64,000 bases of DNA from Undaria pinnatifida (Eukaryota > Sar > Phaeophyceae > Laminariales > Alariaceae), in NCBI GenBank assembly GCA_012845835.1, contig JABAKD010000008.1, positions 2,200,651-2,264,650 on the forward strand, written 5' to 3'. The translations under genes and the position numbers were made by a program. The notes under the pieces were generated by a model, which did no database searches, was not told where the DNA came from, and worked only from the letters and a program-made list of their open reading frames with translations. Shown piece after piece: positions 50,947-62,500 of this stretch. Numbering within the stretch: position 1 is the first letter of the stretch; each line of letters starts with the position of its first letter.

Positions 50947-53900
50947 GTGAGTGCTAAAAGTTTTGCGCCTGCCCCGTTTCCATCACGAGTTCACCGGCGC
51001 TGCGCTGTCATAACCTGCGCCATGCTATGCCATCCCTCTGCTTGCATACGCGCCGGGTGGCCCGCCCCGTTGGGCGTAGACTTTTTCCCAGCTTTCTCTC
51101 TCAGGTCGCGCCACAGATTCGTTCATACGAGCATAATTTTTGGTGACGAGGGCCAAACCTCCCCTTTATTTTTCCAACTTTATTTTTCCGACAGTTTTTC
51201 CAGCGTCTTTGTTGTTTTGACCCTCGTTCCGAGACGTTCCACGATATCGATTCTGTACACCGATTTTCGTCGAAATTCTCCAAATCTCGGCGCGAAAATT
51301 AAGCTTCCATCGAGGCCGCACCACCTCCCGCTGTCTCGTTACAGGCTCTGCAGGCAAGCCGGCTCTCTAGCCGTCGATATTTCGCTGCTTTACTGCTACT
51401 GCAAGCGACTGCTCTGTAAAAAGCGCCGCTCATGCGGAGCTCTTGTGTTGAATCGTGTATATTTTTTCGCAGTACGAATATCTCTTACAAAGTCAAGGTA
51501 ACACTCTGGCCGGAACCATAAGGACCATTTGGTTCTTACTATGATTACCAAACGATTCTTACATTTATGCATATATTTTTTCATTTTTCATGCCTCGGCT
51601 CTGAACTCATGCCGTACGGGTGAACCTGTTCTCTTCCAAGCAACAGCAGACAGCGTGACTCAACCGGTGCCTCGGGCGAAGGGAATCAAAGTATCACAAG
51701 CACGTATATATGAGCAATTCGTACATGGTATCATATGATACGAGTTGCTCTCGGTATGGAAATAGCAAGTACGAAGCACGAAGCCTATCTTGGAATCCAA
51801 AATCAAATTTGCTTTGTACCAGGTATTCGTTTCATGTTGCGATGTTTCAGCAATACCGAACACAGAGGACAGGACGTGCTCGTATCATTCGTACGTACCT
51901 TGATAAATGACGCGTTCATTGTCCCTTCCCCTGCCCCTTCCTCCTTCTTTGACTATCCCCTCCACGAATGATGTCCTTTGACCTATAATATGATATGATA
52001 TGATGACCATCATTTTTGGTACTGATAGACAGAAAACACGAGTACATGTTCATGTTGCATGCACCTTCGGAAGAGGTGCAGCAAGAACAAACACATCAGG
52101 AGACATGCCTGCCCGTGGTTAAAAGCTACAGCAGCAGTAGGCGGCATCTTACGGTGACGGCGGTAAATAGGTTGGTGTATGGGACAACCTGTGGCCCTGT
52201 GGCGCATTTGCTTACAACTTTCTGTCTGGCGTCCCACTTTTTTTTTTTTTTTTTTTTTTTTAGCACACTTTCACTTTCCAGCTTCTGGACAAGCCGTGGT
52301 CACAGGTGTCATCCCTTTTCCTCCCCGGTTCTTGCCTTCAATTTTTATCGCGCATAGGGTTCAGCAATCCCACTGCTCGTCGATTGTTCGTCGAATGTTG
52401 CTAACTCACGCTCTCGCGCTTTCCGCAAGTCAATTTGTCCACAAGAAAAAGTCCCAACGAATTTATACGAGTATGCGCTCGGCGGGGCTCGAACTCACGA
52501 AACTGACCTATACCAGGCTCGAAGATAACCTGATACGCCACCGGGGCTTGGACGCACTCGTAGAACAGCAATGATGTTCATGTATGAATTTGAGTATGTA
52601 CAGTACCAGTATCATAGCGGTGTTGTCTACGTACTTGTACAGCAACAGCACGCACTACAGCTGTACTTGGTATATACGACCTCTGAATTTATGTGACCTC
52701 TTGACTGGATCTTTTGCGAGCGTATTTTCAATTCCCATTTTTATTCTGAAAAAGGGGTCACGTCTGAAGATCGGAGATCGGAGATTCGTTTAGCAGTTTG
52801 TTTTCGGGTGTTACGTACCTACCCATGGCGTATGTTGGTTAGCGTAGGCGTCGACGCCCGGGGGCAGGTCGAATGGGTGGGGGGAAAGGCGGCGCAGGGT
52901 TGAGGACTCATTTCTAGAGCTGTGAGTAGGCAGAGTTTCACGACTAACTAATCGGTACTTGACGTTCGCCCACTGACTTCAATCGACAAGTCGGCTGGCC
53001 AGGCCAGCCAACCGACTTGCCGACTTTTATAAGTCTGCGTTTTGCAGATGGACAAAAACTGGTACACGAAAGAAAGTATATGGAGCTTGAGCTTTTTTAA
53101 CCGGATCTCCAGGATCTAGAAAATCAATAAAAAATATGACTCCTTTAGAGCCCCAAAATCTGTCCGTATACCCACTTCGAGTAATTCGTCCCCAAAGTGG
53201 GTTTCCAGTTGTGAAGGCGGGCGAACGAAGCGAACCGAATTCGCGCCCCCCGGCCGAGGCGGCCTCGGCCCAAAAAGGAAAAGTGCGTAACAAATTTTTA
53301 CCGTCGTACAAGCATGGATACTCGGCAAGTCGGATGGTCGGCACCTCCAGAGTACGACTTAAACAGCAACAGCAGCAGCTTGTAGTCCGACTAATAACTA
53401 GTTGGTGACTCAAGTCGTGCCGCCTCACAGCTCTGCTCATTCCTCGTTCCTCAATTACAGCAAACATCGCCAAAAGTATACCTGGTACGTACGTACACTG
53501 CTGCAGTAGTTGTAGCATCAGAGTGAAGTCCAGTTCTGTGTACCTTTGGTACCGTTATTTTTTGTGTGATGCGAGTGCGAGCTGTTCCGGTCACTTTTGT
53601 TTTTTGTCAATTTACAGAATAGAACACACACGCGCGGCGATCTAGAACTTGGAGTAAGAATATTTTTATATTATCAATAACACTATTTTTTAACGCCTGT
53701 ACAAGTGGAAACCCGTTTTGGGGGACAAAATTACTTACATGTAGTACAGGAAGGGGATTTGGGGGCTCTGAACGTCAGCTGTGAGCTCGGTCACAGTTTA
53801 ATGGCCGATACTCATCTTTGCAGGTTGCATGATACACCGGTCACGCGTTTTAAAAGTTGTGTTGCTCTGAAGATATATGACTCTCATGGATGTTTGGCCG

Positions 53901-56900
53901 CCGGGTAGAATACTGGTACATACATGTAAAATATATACTTCGAAGCATATATTATTGCAGCGGGCGTTTCAAATGGGTTGTGCTGGTGGGAGACGGGGAA
54001 GGAGGGCAGAATAACGAACGAGATATCGGGCGGTTCGTTTGTGGCGCAAGTGCTCTTGTTTTACCTTATCGTTAACCCATAGCTACTCACACGATACTCC
54101 CCAACCCTCCCTCCTCCACCCCTCCTTCCTGCAACGCCCCCAGTGTTTCCAGTTACCGACTGGTAGACCTCCCCCTCCTCCTCCCCCCTCTTCGCCTCTG
54201 CCCTCCAACACACCCATTCAATCACGGATTGATAGACCCCCCCCTCCTCCCCTCCCCCAATGTTATCTAGGATAGATGCACGCCCCCTTACGTGCGTCTT
54301 GGCGTCGTTGGAGGCGTTTGATGCGTCTATATTTCAACGCCAACCGAAATTTGCATAGTGGCCCCCGCCCCCCGTCTCCCCGTGTTCCTTTCCGTCAGCT
54401 TTTTTCTCGCGTGGAAACCCACTGCAGGCCCTGCCCACCCTGAGTGGATGCCTTTTAATTTGTTCTGGTATATATCCTATTTTGCCGGCGGAAGACGGCC
54501 CAAACGTTTCCCCACTCCGTAAAATGCACTGGCGTCTATTCGCCTACCTCGTGTTACGTTAGCGGATCGGCTTTCTTTTGGGAGTGCCTTGAGGCGTGCC
54601 ACTGACTCCTCTCTATGTTCCAAGACGTGCCTAGGGCATGGTGGAACTGCACGTGTACAGCAGTCATATCACTTACCTTTTAGGCCCGTTGGGACTTCAG
54701 AGAGACTCGTAAAACGTCGTCGAAAAAATATGACAATAATGAGTACTGCGGCCATGCGCAGCAAGCAGCCCGAGCTGCCGAGTAGGGGGAGTGCCCGAAG
54801 CACTACACTTGTTAGGAGCTACTGGGGTACGATCCGCCCGCAGCATGCTGATGCTGGTGCTGCTACGCGCTCTCTTTCGAGGGTTGATAACATCGGCGCT
54901 CTCGTATTCATGGTCGATAGACTATCCTTCTTGAGGTCATACCAGGGTAAAACCTCCCTCGCAGCGCGCGATCGGAGTATCGCACACAGCTTGGAAATAT
55001 GAGTTTCGACGACAGGTGTACTGGTAGGTGTTTTTTTCTTCTTCTCCAAATGGCCCTCAAAAGGATTTGTGCCGCTGTAACAGGCTTTAACCCGTCCACG
55101 CCCCGCTTTTACCTCCCTTCTTCCCTGCCGCCCTGCCGCCCTGCCTCCTTCCTCGCTTACTTGCAACAGCGGTGTCGGGATCACCGGTGGAGTTCACCGG
55201 TTGTGGGCGCACCGATCGTACGACGCGCACTGGAGCGTTCGCGTGTTCATGATGCTGATCAACTCGATGGCCAACCAGGGCTCGATCTACCATTGGTCAA
55301 GGGACCACCGCGTGCACCACAAGCACTCCGAGACGGACGCTGACCCCCACAACGCTCAGCGTGGATTCTTTTTTGCCCACATGGGCTGGTTGTACGTCAA
55401 GAAGCACCCCGCGGTGAGAGGAGCAGACGCTAGGTGGTGGTTGTTGTTGTTGTTGTTGTTGTTGTTGTTCTGGTCGCTGTTGTTGTTCTGGTCGCTGTTG
55501 TTGTACTTGTGCTTGCTGTTGTGGCTGTTGGTTGTTGCGGTGGCCGTTTTTTTGTCGTTGGTTGTTGTTGTTGTTCTGGTCGCTGTTGCTGTACTTGTGC
55601 TTGCTGTTGTGGCTGTTGGTTGTTGCGGTGGCCGTTTTTTTGTCACCGTTATCCGTCGTTGTCGGTAATGTCGTCGTCGTGTCTAGTCGCGTCAAAAGGT
55701 GCTTCCAGCAGGATTTTGGCGCGTAACGTCCCCCATGCCCGTGTTTTTCCTTGGCCCGCACCTTCACACTGGCGCCCCGAGAAATCGTCGGCCTTGTGGA
55801 TCAATGTTTGTGCTTTCCGCGACCGTATGATTCACCCACCCAACCACCCCACTGCCCCCCCCCCCAACCCCACTCCCCGCCACGCCCGACCGCCTCGCTC
55901 CACCCAACCCACCCACTCACTCACCCACTAACACCCAACTAATGAACCCCCCCCCCCTCCCCCCCGCCCGCCTCGCATCACCCCCTCCTCGCACTGGCCA
56001 ACTTAGGTGATCGAAGCGGGACGCACGCTAAACTTCTCCGACTTGGAGGCGGACCCAGTAGTGATGTTCCAAGACCGTATGGACCCCTGGTTTGCGCTTT
56101 TCATGTGCTTCGTGTTGCCGGGCCTCGTGGCCAAGCATTCGTGGGGAGAGGACTTCTGGAACGGTTTCTGGGTGGCCGGAGCGCTTCGTTACTGCGTGGT
56201 GCTGCATTTCACCTGGTTCGTTAACTCGGCCGCGCACATGTTTGGTGACCACCCGTACGATGCCAAGTCTTGGCCTTCGGAGAACCCGTTCGTGTCCATC
56301 TGCGCTATCGGGGAGGGGTGGCACAACTGGTAAGTGAAATATTATAGTTTCGAGGGTTGTTTGCCGTTAGTGTTTGTGTTCGCGTGGAATGTTTTTTTTT
56401 GTTTGGTGGCATAACTGGTGAGAGAAGTGTACTGTTTTTTTTTTGGTATTTGCTGTGTTGGGGTGAACGTAATTTCTAGTTAGAGTGGGGTTTATTTTAC
56501 GTGAGAGTAAGGTGTGTTGTGCACTATAATGGACGTTTTATTGCGTTTGCGTAGAATGTATTTTTTCCGTTATGTAACACAAGGTACCTGGTAGGATGAA
56601 TGTTTTTTTGCGCGATATGTTTTACAAGCTGTAAGATTGGGATTTGTTCGACGTGGGTAGGGTATGTTTTGCCCTGTTGTGGGGCATACTATACTCTAGA
56701 GATCTGTTTTTACCCGTTGAAGTTTGTTTGTTTGTTTGTTTTATCCTCCTGGAGGTCCGGGTAAAAACAGCTTAAACTCCATACACTTTCGTTTGTGTTC
56801 CAGTTTTTGTCCATCTGCAAAAGGCAGACTTGGTGTTGACCTCGCCCCTTTTGGTTAAGTCAACATGGTGGACGTGCCGGCCTTCTTCGACCGAACCCTT

Positions 56901-57519
56901 TAAGGTTCGGTCAAGAAGGTGAGATAGCCAAAAGTTCCCCTCCGGCAAGTGCCTAGGAGATTGGCGCAAGGACACGTTATCACTGCCAGACGCATATAAT
57001 GACGCCATGGTGTTCGACATGCTTTGCGGTACTCGTAGGACACCGAAGTTAGTTAACCTCCGTTTGCGGCTTGTTTTGGTTTAGTGTGTATTTCCTTAGG
57101 TTCGTCATATTCGATTGTTTGCCGCTGGTTGGTTTTTGTTGGCTGGACAAGTCTTTTGTGGCTTGTTTTTCACTGTGCCGTCTTTTTTCCCGTTTTCTTG
57201 CTTTTGTTGTCGTTCTTGACCTACGTTAACGTTGACCATGTTTTTTTCGTATGCTTGTTTGTTATTCCTTTTCTTGTTGTTTTGCTTTTTCAGGCACCAC
57301 AAGTACCCGTTCGACTACGCCGCATCCGAGTTCGGCGTGAGCACGCAGTTCAACCCCACGAAGATTCTCATCGACCTTTTCGCGGCTTTCGGACTCGTCA
57401 CCAACCGCAAGCGGGCGGTCGGCGCGTGGGCAAAGCTGAAGGAGCGCCGCGACAACGAAGAGATCGCAGCGACGGCGGCAGCAGCTGGCGGCGCCGCTAG
57501 CAAGACGAAATCACAATAA
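50711..57519 (+). CDS. Acyl-CoA delta-9 (stearoyl-CoA type) desaturase
   Basis: The coding sequence joins 50711..50946, 55170..55413, 56007..56329 and 57294..57519, giving 342 residues. All introns are GT-AG (phases 2, 0, 2). The enzyme should introduce a cis double bond into saturated acyl-CoA in the ER membrane, using a di-iron centre. All ten ligands of animal stearoyl-CoA desaturases are present: H88 and H93 (H-R-L-W-A-H), H125, H128 and H129 (H-R-V-H-H), N233 and H237 (N-S-A-A-H), H266, H269 and H270 (H-N-W-H-H). Four hydrophobic segments lie near 44-60, 68-86, 189-202 and 213-231. There is no C-terminal cytochrome b5 domain, unlike fungal Ole1. The C-terminus K-T-K-S-Q fits a KxKxx ER-retrieval signal. 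The ATG (CACCATGG) is the first in frame. Regiospecificity is inferred from the family. Confidence 0.95.
52238..52550 (-). mobile_element. tRNA-derived SINE, copy 2 (best preserved)
   Basis: On the minus strand, 52547-52475 reads as a tRNA-like head. It has an A box (TGGCGTATCAGG) and B box (GAGTTCGAGCCCC) about the right distance apart for an internal RNA polymerase III promoter. A body of about 210 bp follows and then a 24-base A tail (T run 52238-52261 on the plus strand). Another near-full copy is at 10295-10606. The acceptor stem does not pair, so it is not a tRNA gene. Confidence 0.75.
52986..53018. repeat. Inverted repeat in desaturase intron 1
   Basis: CAAGTCGGCTGGCC and GGCCAGCCAACCGACTTG pair around a single A, with a 2-base bulge, to give a strong hairpin. 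Confidence 0.8.
53027..53112 (-). repeat. Repeat shared with intron 3 (copy 1)
   Basis: This is the reverse complement of 56745-56835. Shared blocks on the minus strand are CCTGGAGATCCGG, TAAAAAAGCTCAAGCTCCAT and CAGTTTTTGTCCATCTGCAA. Confidence 0.7.
53141..53220 (+). mobile_element. piggyBac-like MITE relic
   Basis: CCTTTAGAGCCCC at the left and GTCCCCAAAGTGGGTTTCCA then GTTGTGAAGG at the right correspond to the 90-bp element at 36638, with the ends eroded. Confidence 0.5.
53691..53772 (-). mobile_element. piggyBac-like MITE relic
   Basis: This is a reverse-orientation copy: GTGGAAACCCGTTTTGGGGG, ACAAAATTACTT, then GGGGATTTGGGGGCTCTGAA. The TTAA ends are degraded. Confidence 0.55.
55170..55413 (+). 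CDS. Desaturase exon 2
   Basis: The exon encodes T79 (last base) to A160, including the first two histidine boxes. It is followed by GCG|GTGAGA. Confidence 0.95.
55414..56006 (+). other. Desaturase intron 2 with (TTG)n and 88-bp duplication
   Basis: This 593-bp intron has a (TTG)n run at about 55438-55470, then two tandem 88-bp units (55469-55556, 55557-55644) sharing CTGGTCGCTGTTGYTGTACT and GGTGGCCGTTTTTTTGTC. A C/A-rich stretch leads to the acceptor CTTAG. Confidence 0.9.
56007..56329 (+). CDS. Desaturase exon 3
   Basis: The exon encodes V161 to N267 and two bases of W268, including N-S-A-A-H and the first histidine of the third box. It ends at TG|GTAAGT. Confidence 0.95.
56330..57293 (+). 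other. Desaturase intron 3
   Basis: This 964-bp intron contains the repeat shared with intron 1 (56745-56835, plus orientation) and a hairpin at 56881-56919. It ends in TTTTTCAG. Confidence 0.92.
56881..56919. repeat. Strong hairpin in desaturase intron 3
   Basis: CCTTCTTCGACCGAACC and GGTTCGGTCAAGAAGG pair over 16 bp with one bulged base and a 6-base loop. Confidence 0.85.
57294..57519 (+). CDS. Desaturase exon 4
   Basis: The exon encodes the end of the third histidine box (H269, H270), the conserved F-D-Y-A-A-S-E segment and the C-terminal tail with an Ala-rich stretch and KTKSQ, then TAA. Confidence 0.95.
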
Positions 57520-57530
57520 TCAAGACAGAG

Positions 57531-58090
57531 TTGGGGCGGCGCAGGCGTATCGCGGGGGTGGGGGCGGGGCGGGTGTATTACGGTGAGAGAGGCAGAGTTG
57601 TCTGTGGCGGCGGCGGCAGTGGCGGCGACGAGATTGTGCCGCGTGGTTCAGCGATGGCGGCAGGGGCGGGAGCGGATCTGGCGGTTGCGGTGTGTCGGGA
57701 CCAACGAGATGAAGTCGTCGCAGTCGAGACGGTGTTCCGCCAGCGTTACGTGGGGGTGCGGCGAGGAGGGAATTGGCGGCGGCAGTGGAAGTTGTGGCGC
57801 CTGAATTGTGCCGCGTGGTTCGGTTACGGTGTCAGGGACAGGAGCGACGCTGAGGGTGGCGGTGGAAGTGGTGGTGTGGCTAGGCTGGCAATAGCGATTA
57901 TTAAGTCGGTGTCAAGGCGGCGTTTTGCGTGGGTGGGGCGGGTGTGTTACTGCGGGAGCGGTGGCAGCGGCGGCGTGGGTGCGCGACGTGGTGCGGCCAC
58001 AGCGTTAGAGTCTGGAGCGGTGGCGGTGTGTCGCGGCCGGCAAGACGAAATCGCTTTGATGTGGGGGCGGCGGCGGCCGCGATAAGAGTG
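57531..58090 (+). repeat. GC-rich degenerate repeats in the presumed desaturase 3'-UTR
   Basis: The word GGCGGGTGTRTTAC recurs at about 57566 and 57938, and GAATTGTGCCGCGTGGTTC / GATTGTGCCGCGTGGTTC at about 57633 and 57802. This indicates diverged tandem units of roughly 170-190 bp. A 184-codon frame across it is Gly/Arg-rich without domains and probably not a gene. Confidence 0.5.
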
Positions 58091-59390
58091 GTGGTGGGGG
58101 GTGTCGGGTAGCCTTTTGGTTCTCGCTTTGGTGGGAGAGGGGGGGGTTAGCGTGGGCGGGGCTGCGCCCAATTTTTCAATTCTTCATTATGTGGGGAGGA
58201 GAGTAGGCGCTTAAAGGCCCGGGGAGAGCCGTAAGAGGCGGGGTGGGGGGGAAGCCCTAAGAGTTGCTGTCCCGTCCTTCGGGATCCCCCCCCCCCCACC
58301 ATATGCCTCCTTCAATGCGCATCGGGATTCGGCAGGGCGGTGTATGATCCGTATCTGGTCGGAAATGTAAGGGCCGTCGGGGGTATTAATGTGAATACAA
58401 AACAGTACTTACATTTCTGTCCAGAGTGGTATCTATTGTAGGGAGCCGTCACGAGCGTGGGACATGGGAAACCAAGTGCTATCTTTTACCTGACGAGTTT
58501 TTTTTGTTTCGCTTGTCTTTTTTGTACCTGTACCGGGAACGCTTGACTTTTGTTGCGGCTCGAGCCGTCACTCGGTATCTCGAATCTGTTTTGTCACTCT
58601 TGAAAGCGCGTGTGACTGGCTTTGGTTTCGTTTGGTGGGCGGATGGAAGCAAAAATAGTCACGTGCAACAACTGCCTTCTGTGGGGGTTGGGGGTTGAGG
58701 GGCGGCACCGAAGCCAGTCACATAAACAATATCCTTGGGGGGTGGGGAGGGGGATGGGGGAGGGCGTACTCATTTGTTGCGTACCTCTAAAAAGTAAGTC
58801 ACGTAAAAAAACGCCTTCTGGACGGGGGGCGGGGGCGGGGGCGGGGGCGCGTGAAAGCTTTGACTTTTGATAGGAAAATTCCGGGTCAGGTCGTGCGAGC
58901 GTTCTTTGTACGCGGTGCGTCGATATCTATTATGTGTATGCTCTCTTGTGTGTTTTTTGTTATGCTTGTTGTGAGCCTTGCCGGGTTACACTTGACCCCG
59001 TTCGAACTGCACCCGCGCTTTTGGGGACAAATTACTTGAGAATAGCGTGGGATTTTTTTTTAGAAGAGTTTTTTTGGGGTTATGTAACGTAATTGTTGTG
59101 CGACTCTGGACGTGAGTACTTCGTGGCTCGCTCCACGTCCATGGCTGGTTTCGCGGGTCGACGTATCGGCGCGTTATTATGACATGTTGCGGTGTGCACG
59201 TTGGGAAGGAGATACCAGGTACCATATAAGAACAAGCCACGATATCACCCCCCCTCGAAAACGAATTTCCAAGCTGATTTTGTCCACAACACGGGGAGGG
59301 TGCAGAGGCACAACCCGCTTGGGTTATTTTTCAGGGCTTTTGGCTGGTCATCACCCGGCCCGGGGGTTGGGCTAGGAGGGTTTCAAACCC
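58091..59390. other. Unassigned intergenic DNA
   Basis: G-rich runs lie at 58735-58770 and 58820-58850 (the latter a GGGGGC repeat). A word similar to the piggyBac-like MITE interior (TTTTGGGGACAAATTACTTG) lies at 59018-59038. No gene is supported. Confidence 0.35.
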
Positions 59391-59394
59391 TCGC

Positions 59395-59520
59395 GGGAAG
59401 AAGTCGGGTCGGGTCAGGTCGGGAGAATTTCTAATATCACGGGTCGGGTCGGGTCGGGTGGGGTTGGGACGGTTCGGGTCACGCTCACTCGACCCGACCC
59501 GCGAGGAGTGATCCGACCCC
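59395..59520. repeat. (GGGTC)n pentanucleotide array with inverted end
   Basis: Runs of GGGTC on the plus strand (59400-59480) face GACCC runs (59492-59518), so the two halves can pair. Confidence 0.85.
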
Positions 59521-62500
59521 CGAAATGCCCTCCGAATTTCCAAGTTTATTTTCTCGACAAATAACGGAGAGGGTGACAAAACGCCGAGCGATGTGTGCGC
59601 CTATGGACCGATGGATGTCGGCGAAACATTTATCTTTGCGATGCAACCGTGTTCGTTGCGCGTGCCTTCCACCCTTCCCCCCTTGTATCGGAGACGATAG
59701 GCTTGGAAGATCAATCGTCCCGGGGTTTGTGTTATCATATCATGGTGTTGTAAGGTATGGCATGTGCGGGGGGGGTGGGGGGGGGAGGGGTCGTTTTTTT
59801 TTTTGCTGAGCTGGCGTTTCGCGGGCTATGGTATGTAGGACACCAGCTCTTGGTGTTGCCTGTTTACGATTATCCCAATTCTTGATGCGAGTTTTACGGT
59901 ATGGCATGACGGGAAGGACCGTTTTTTGTTATGCTAGCGCTATAGGTAGGGCATCTGGTTGTGTGTGGCTCATTCACTGCTATGGCCGCGCGCGCTGCTC
60001 GTTCGTTGTGCTGGAGCTTGGCGACTACCAGTAGGGTATAGGGCATTCTCTTTTGTGTGTGTGCGATTTTGTTCGCGGCTATTTTAGCCAAAAGCTCGGG
60101 GTTAGCTAGCTGGGTGGATGAATTTAGGTTGATTCTGTCAAACGTGTATTATGTACGAGCAGTAAAATAGCGTGTTGGAGACGAATAGAGCTTTTATAAC
60201 GTTTGACCGATAAACTATTATAATACCCAGACTATTAGGGTCTAGTGTGGAGTAATCGACGCGCTTGACCGCGCGCATTTTCCATTCCTCATGATATTTG
60301 TTGACGACAACAGACTTTCATCATTGTTATATTTTGGGCGTCGGCATTGAATTAGTCTAATGCAAAACCCGTCCCCCGATCGACACATTATCATTCATGC
60401 CCCTATTATACAACGCCCCAAAATTTGATTCATTAATACGAATTGCTGACATTCATTTCTTTCCGTGGTCGAAGCAGGCGATATCAAGCTACCCGCATCG
60501 AATGGAGCGAACGTTTGGCAGACCAACCATTATGTTAACCAGGGCCTCCGCGGGGCGAATCTGGAAGCTCAAAAAAATCATGCGGGTCGAGTCCTGCCGG
60601 GTGAAAAGGTGTTCGAAACCTCACGGGTTGGATCCGGTCGGTTCATTCTTAGGGGGTCCTTTCCTGCCTCGAGTGCCCGAATCTACGTGTCTCGTGTCCC
60701 GTCTGACGACCGAAATCTCCCAAATAGATTAGACCGAGGAACGATCTATTAATAGTGTATTTCTTCTTGTCTGCTTCCCACCTACGCGCTCAGTTGACGG
60801 CAGTGTCAACTATCATCCAGCGCGAGTTTGCCAGCTCGCTCTAAGTGCAGGACGGCCTGGAAAAACATTTCCTGCAGGTCGTTGGTGGTCAATTTCAATC
60901 TTGCACGTCGACCCAGACCTGCAAAACCCTGATCGAGACCCTTTGGGGGGTTTCGAGGTCGGCAGGGGAGGCAGGCACGCAGTTATTATGCAGCGTGTTT
61001 TATTGGCTTTTTTTTCCCAGGATAAACTGCGCGGAGTGATAAGAGAATGCGCATCGTTTCCCGTGAGAGTTTTCAATTTTGTCGATATGGATGGGTAAGC
61101 TCGCACCGACTCACTGTATGATGAACAAAAAGGGCGGCCGAAAGACCAGTCTCGACCAATCAGACAAACTACCTACATACACGGGGAAAAAACAATGCCG
61201 GACATTCCCGATTTTAGGGCGAGTTACATCCATAGTCTATGTCTATTACGCCTTCCGCTGAGCTCTCTCGCTTGGAGCGCTAGCGACCAATTGGCGCCTT
61301 GCCTTTTGTTCGCAGGAACGACCCGCAACAATGTTTACAAAAAATGTATTTTCGTCCCCCAAAGCCGGAGCTAAGGCACGCTCCTTCCGTTGCTGATTGC
61401 CTTCCTCGCGCCCTTCTTCTTTCGCCTGGCAAGTAAACGAATACACGAAAACAGAGGTCGGCCGTTCTTTCTGTCATGACTCACGACGGCGCGGCGTGCG
61501 TAGCGGGCGCGTTAACCCCTCTAGAACTACTGTACCCGCGCTTTTAGTGGAAAACTCGTGCTTGGAATCCATGTTAGATCATCTTCGCAGCAGCACAAGG
61601 TTGAACACAACGGCGTGTGCATATTTTCGCTTTTAGCGCTGTTTATATGTAGTCTGTTTAGCCCTGCCCTCAGAAAAAAAAACAAAAACAAACTACGAAA
61701 AAACGTCAAAACTTCGCGCCCTACGATAGAGGCGTTATGGTTTACCGTTTTTCGGCAAAAACGTTTTCTGAAAGGACGGAGCTCCTTGAACTAAACTTGA
61801 CCCAAAATCGTCGAAAAATCTTTTTGTTTCGCAATATTAGTTCTGGTACTGCATACCCAGGTCATGAGTTTGTTTATCAGGTTGCACTTTCAGTCTGCGC
61901 TCTATTAACAATCCACTTTTTTGCCTTAGAAGGCATATAGAGAGAGCTCTTCGAGGGAGGAGGAGTACGAAGTTTTTCTCCTTTTGTTTTTTTTCATCCT
62001 CGGGCGGATGGGGGAAAAAAAAAAGCTTAAGCTCACCACACATCACATCCACGTATTTTTATACCCGTCGTGTGTTCGATTTAACTCAAATGCATTCGCA
62101 ATCCAGCTGGTTTTCTGGCGTGCCCTTCGGTTTCCCGCGATAGCTATAGCGCGAGCTGTCCCTACCGGCGGTCCCCGTTACTATTCCGGCAGCGCAAGCT
62201 GCCGTTGTACACGGAAGCGTGAGTATGTCGACCCGACCTGACCCCTGAGGGTCAGGTGCAGTGGCAGATAGCCACCCGGAACGGCATAATTCCGGGTAGA
62301 GTGAGACTTGCGCTAGCTCACCCACTAACAAAACCCCCGGCCATGAGAAAACACCCTTCCGCCGGACTTGGTCCAGCTACGGTTCAGCCTCCTACCAATC
62401 ATTCGGGCGTTGGTCCAGGAGTATCAAGTAAAAAAAGTTGCGGTTCGGACACACCCCCTACCCCTTTAGCCCGGGCTTTTCGTGTGGCCGGTTTTCTTGT

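Larger units (their letters stand above)
50947..55169 (+). other. Desaturase intron 1 (4.2 kb)
   Basis: This intron is unusually long and was colonised by repeats: a SINE (52238-52550), two piggyBac-like MITE relics (53141-53220, 53691-53772), R1 fragments (53785-53850, 54955-55010), an inverted repeat (52986-53018), a block shared with intron 3 (53027-53112) and a C-rich stretch (54100-54260). It ends in CTTGCAACAG. Confidence 0.88.

Noticed and set aside
55201-55668. Desaturase exon 2 continuing through the (TTG)n tract
   Set aside because: The open frame runs into the repeat, but GCG|GTGAGA joined to TTAG|GTGATC restores the conserved H-P-A-V-I-E-A-G context exactly.
57531-58085. Gene for a Gly/Arg-rich protein after the desaturase
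   Set aside because: The frame follows degenerate GC-rich repeats directly after the desaturase stop codon. It is better read as the 3'-UTR.
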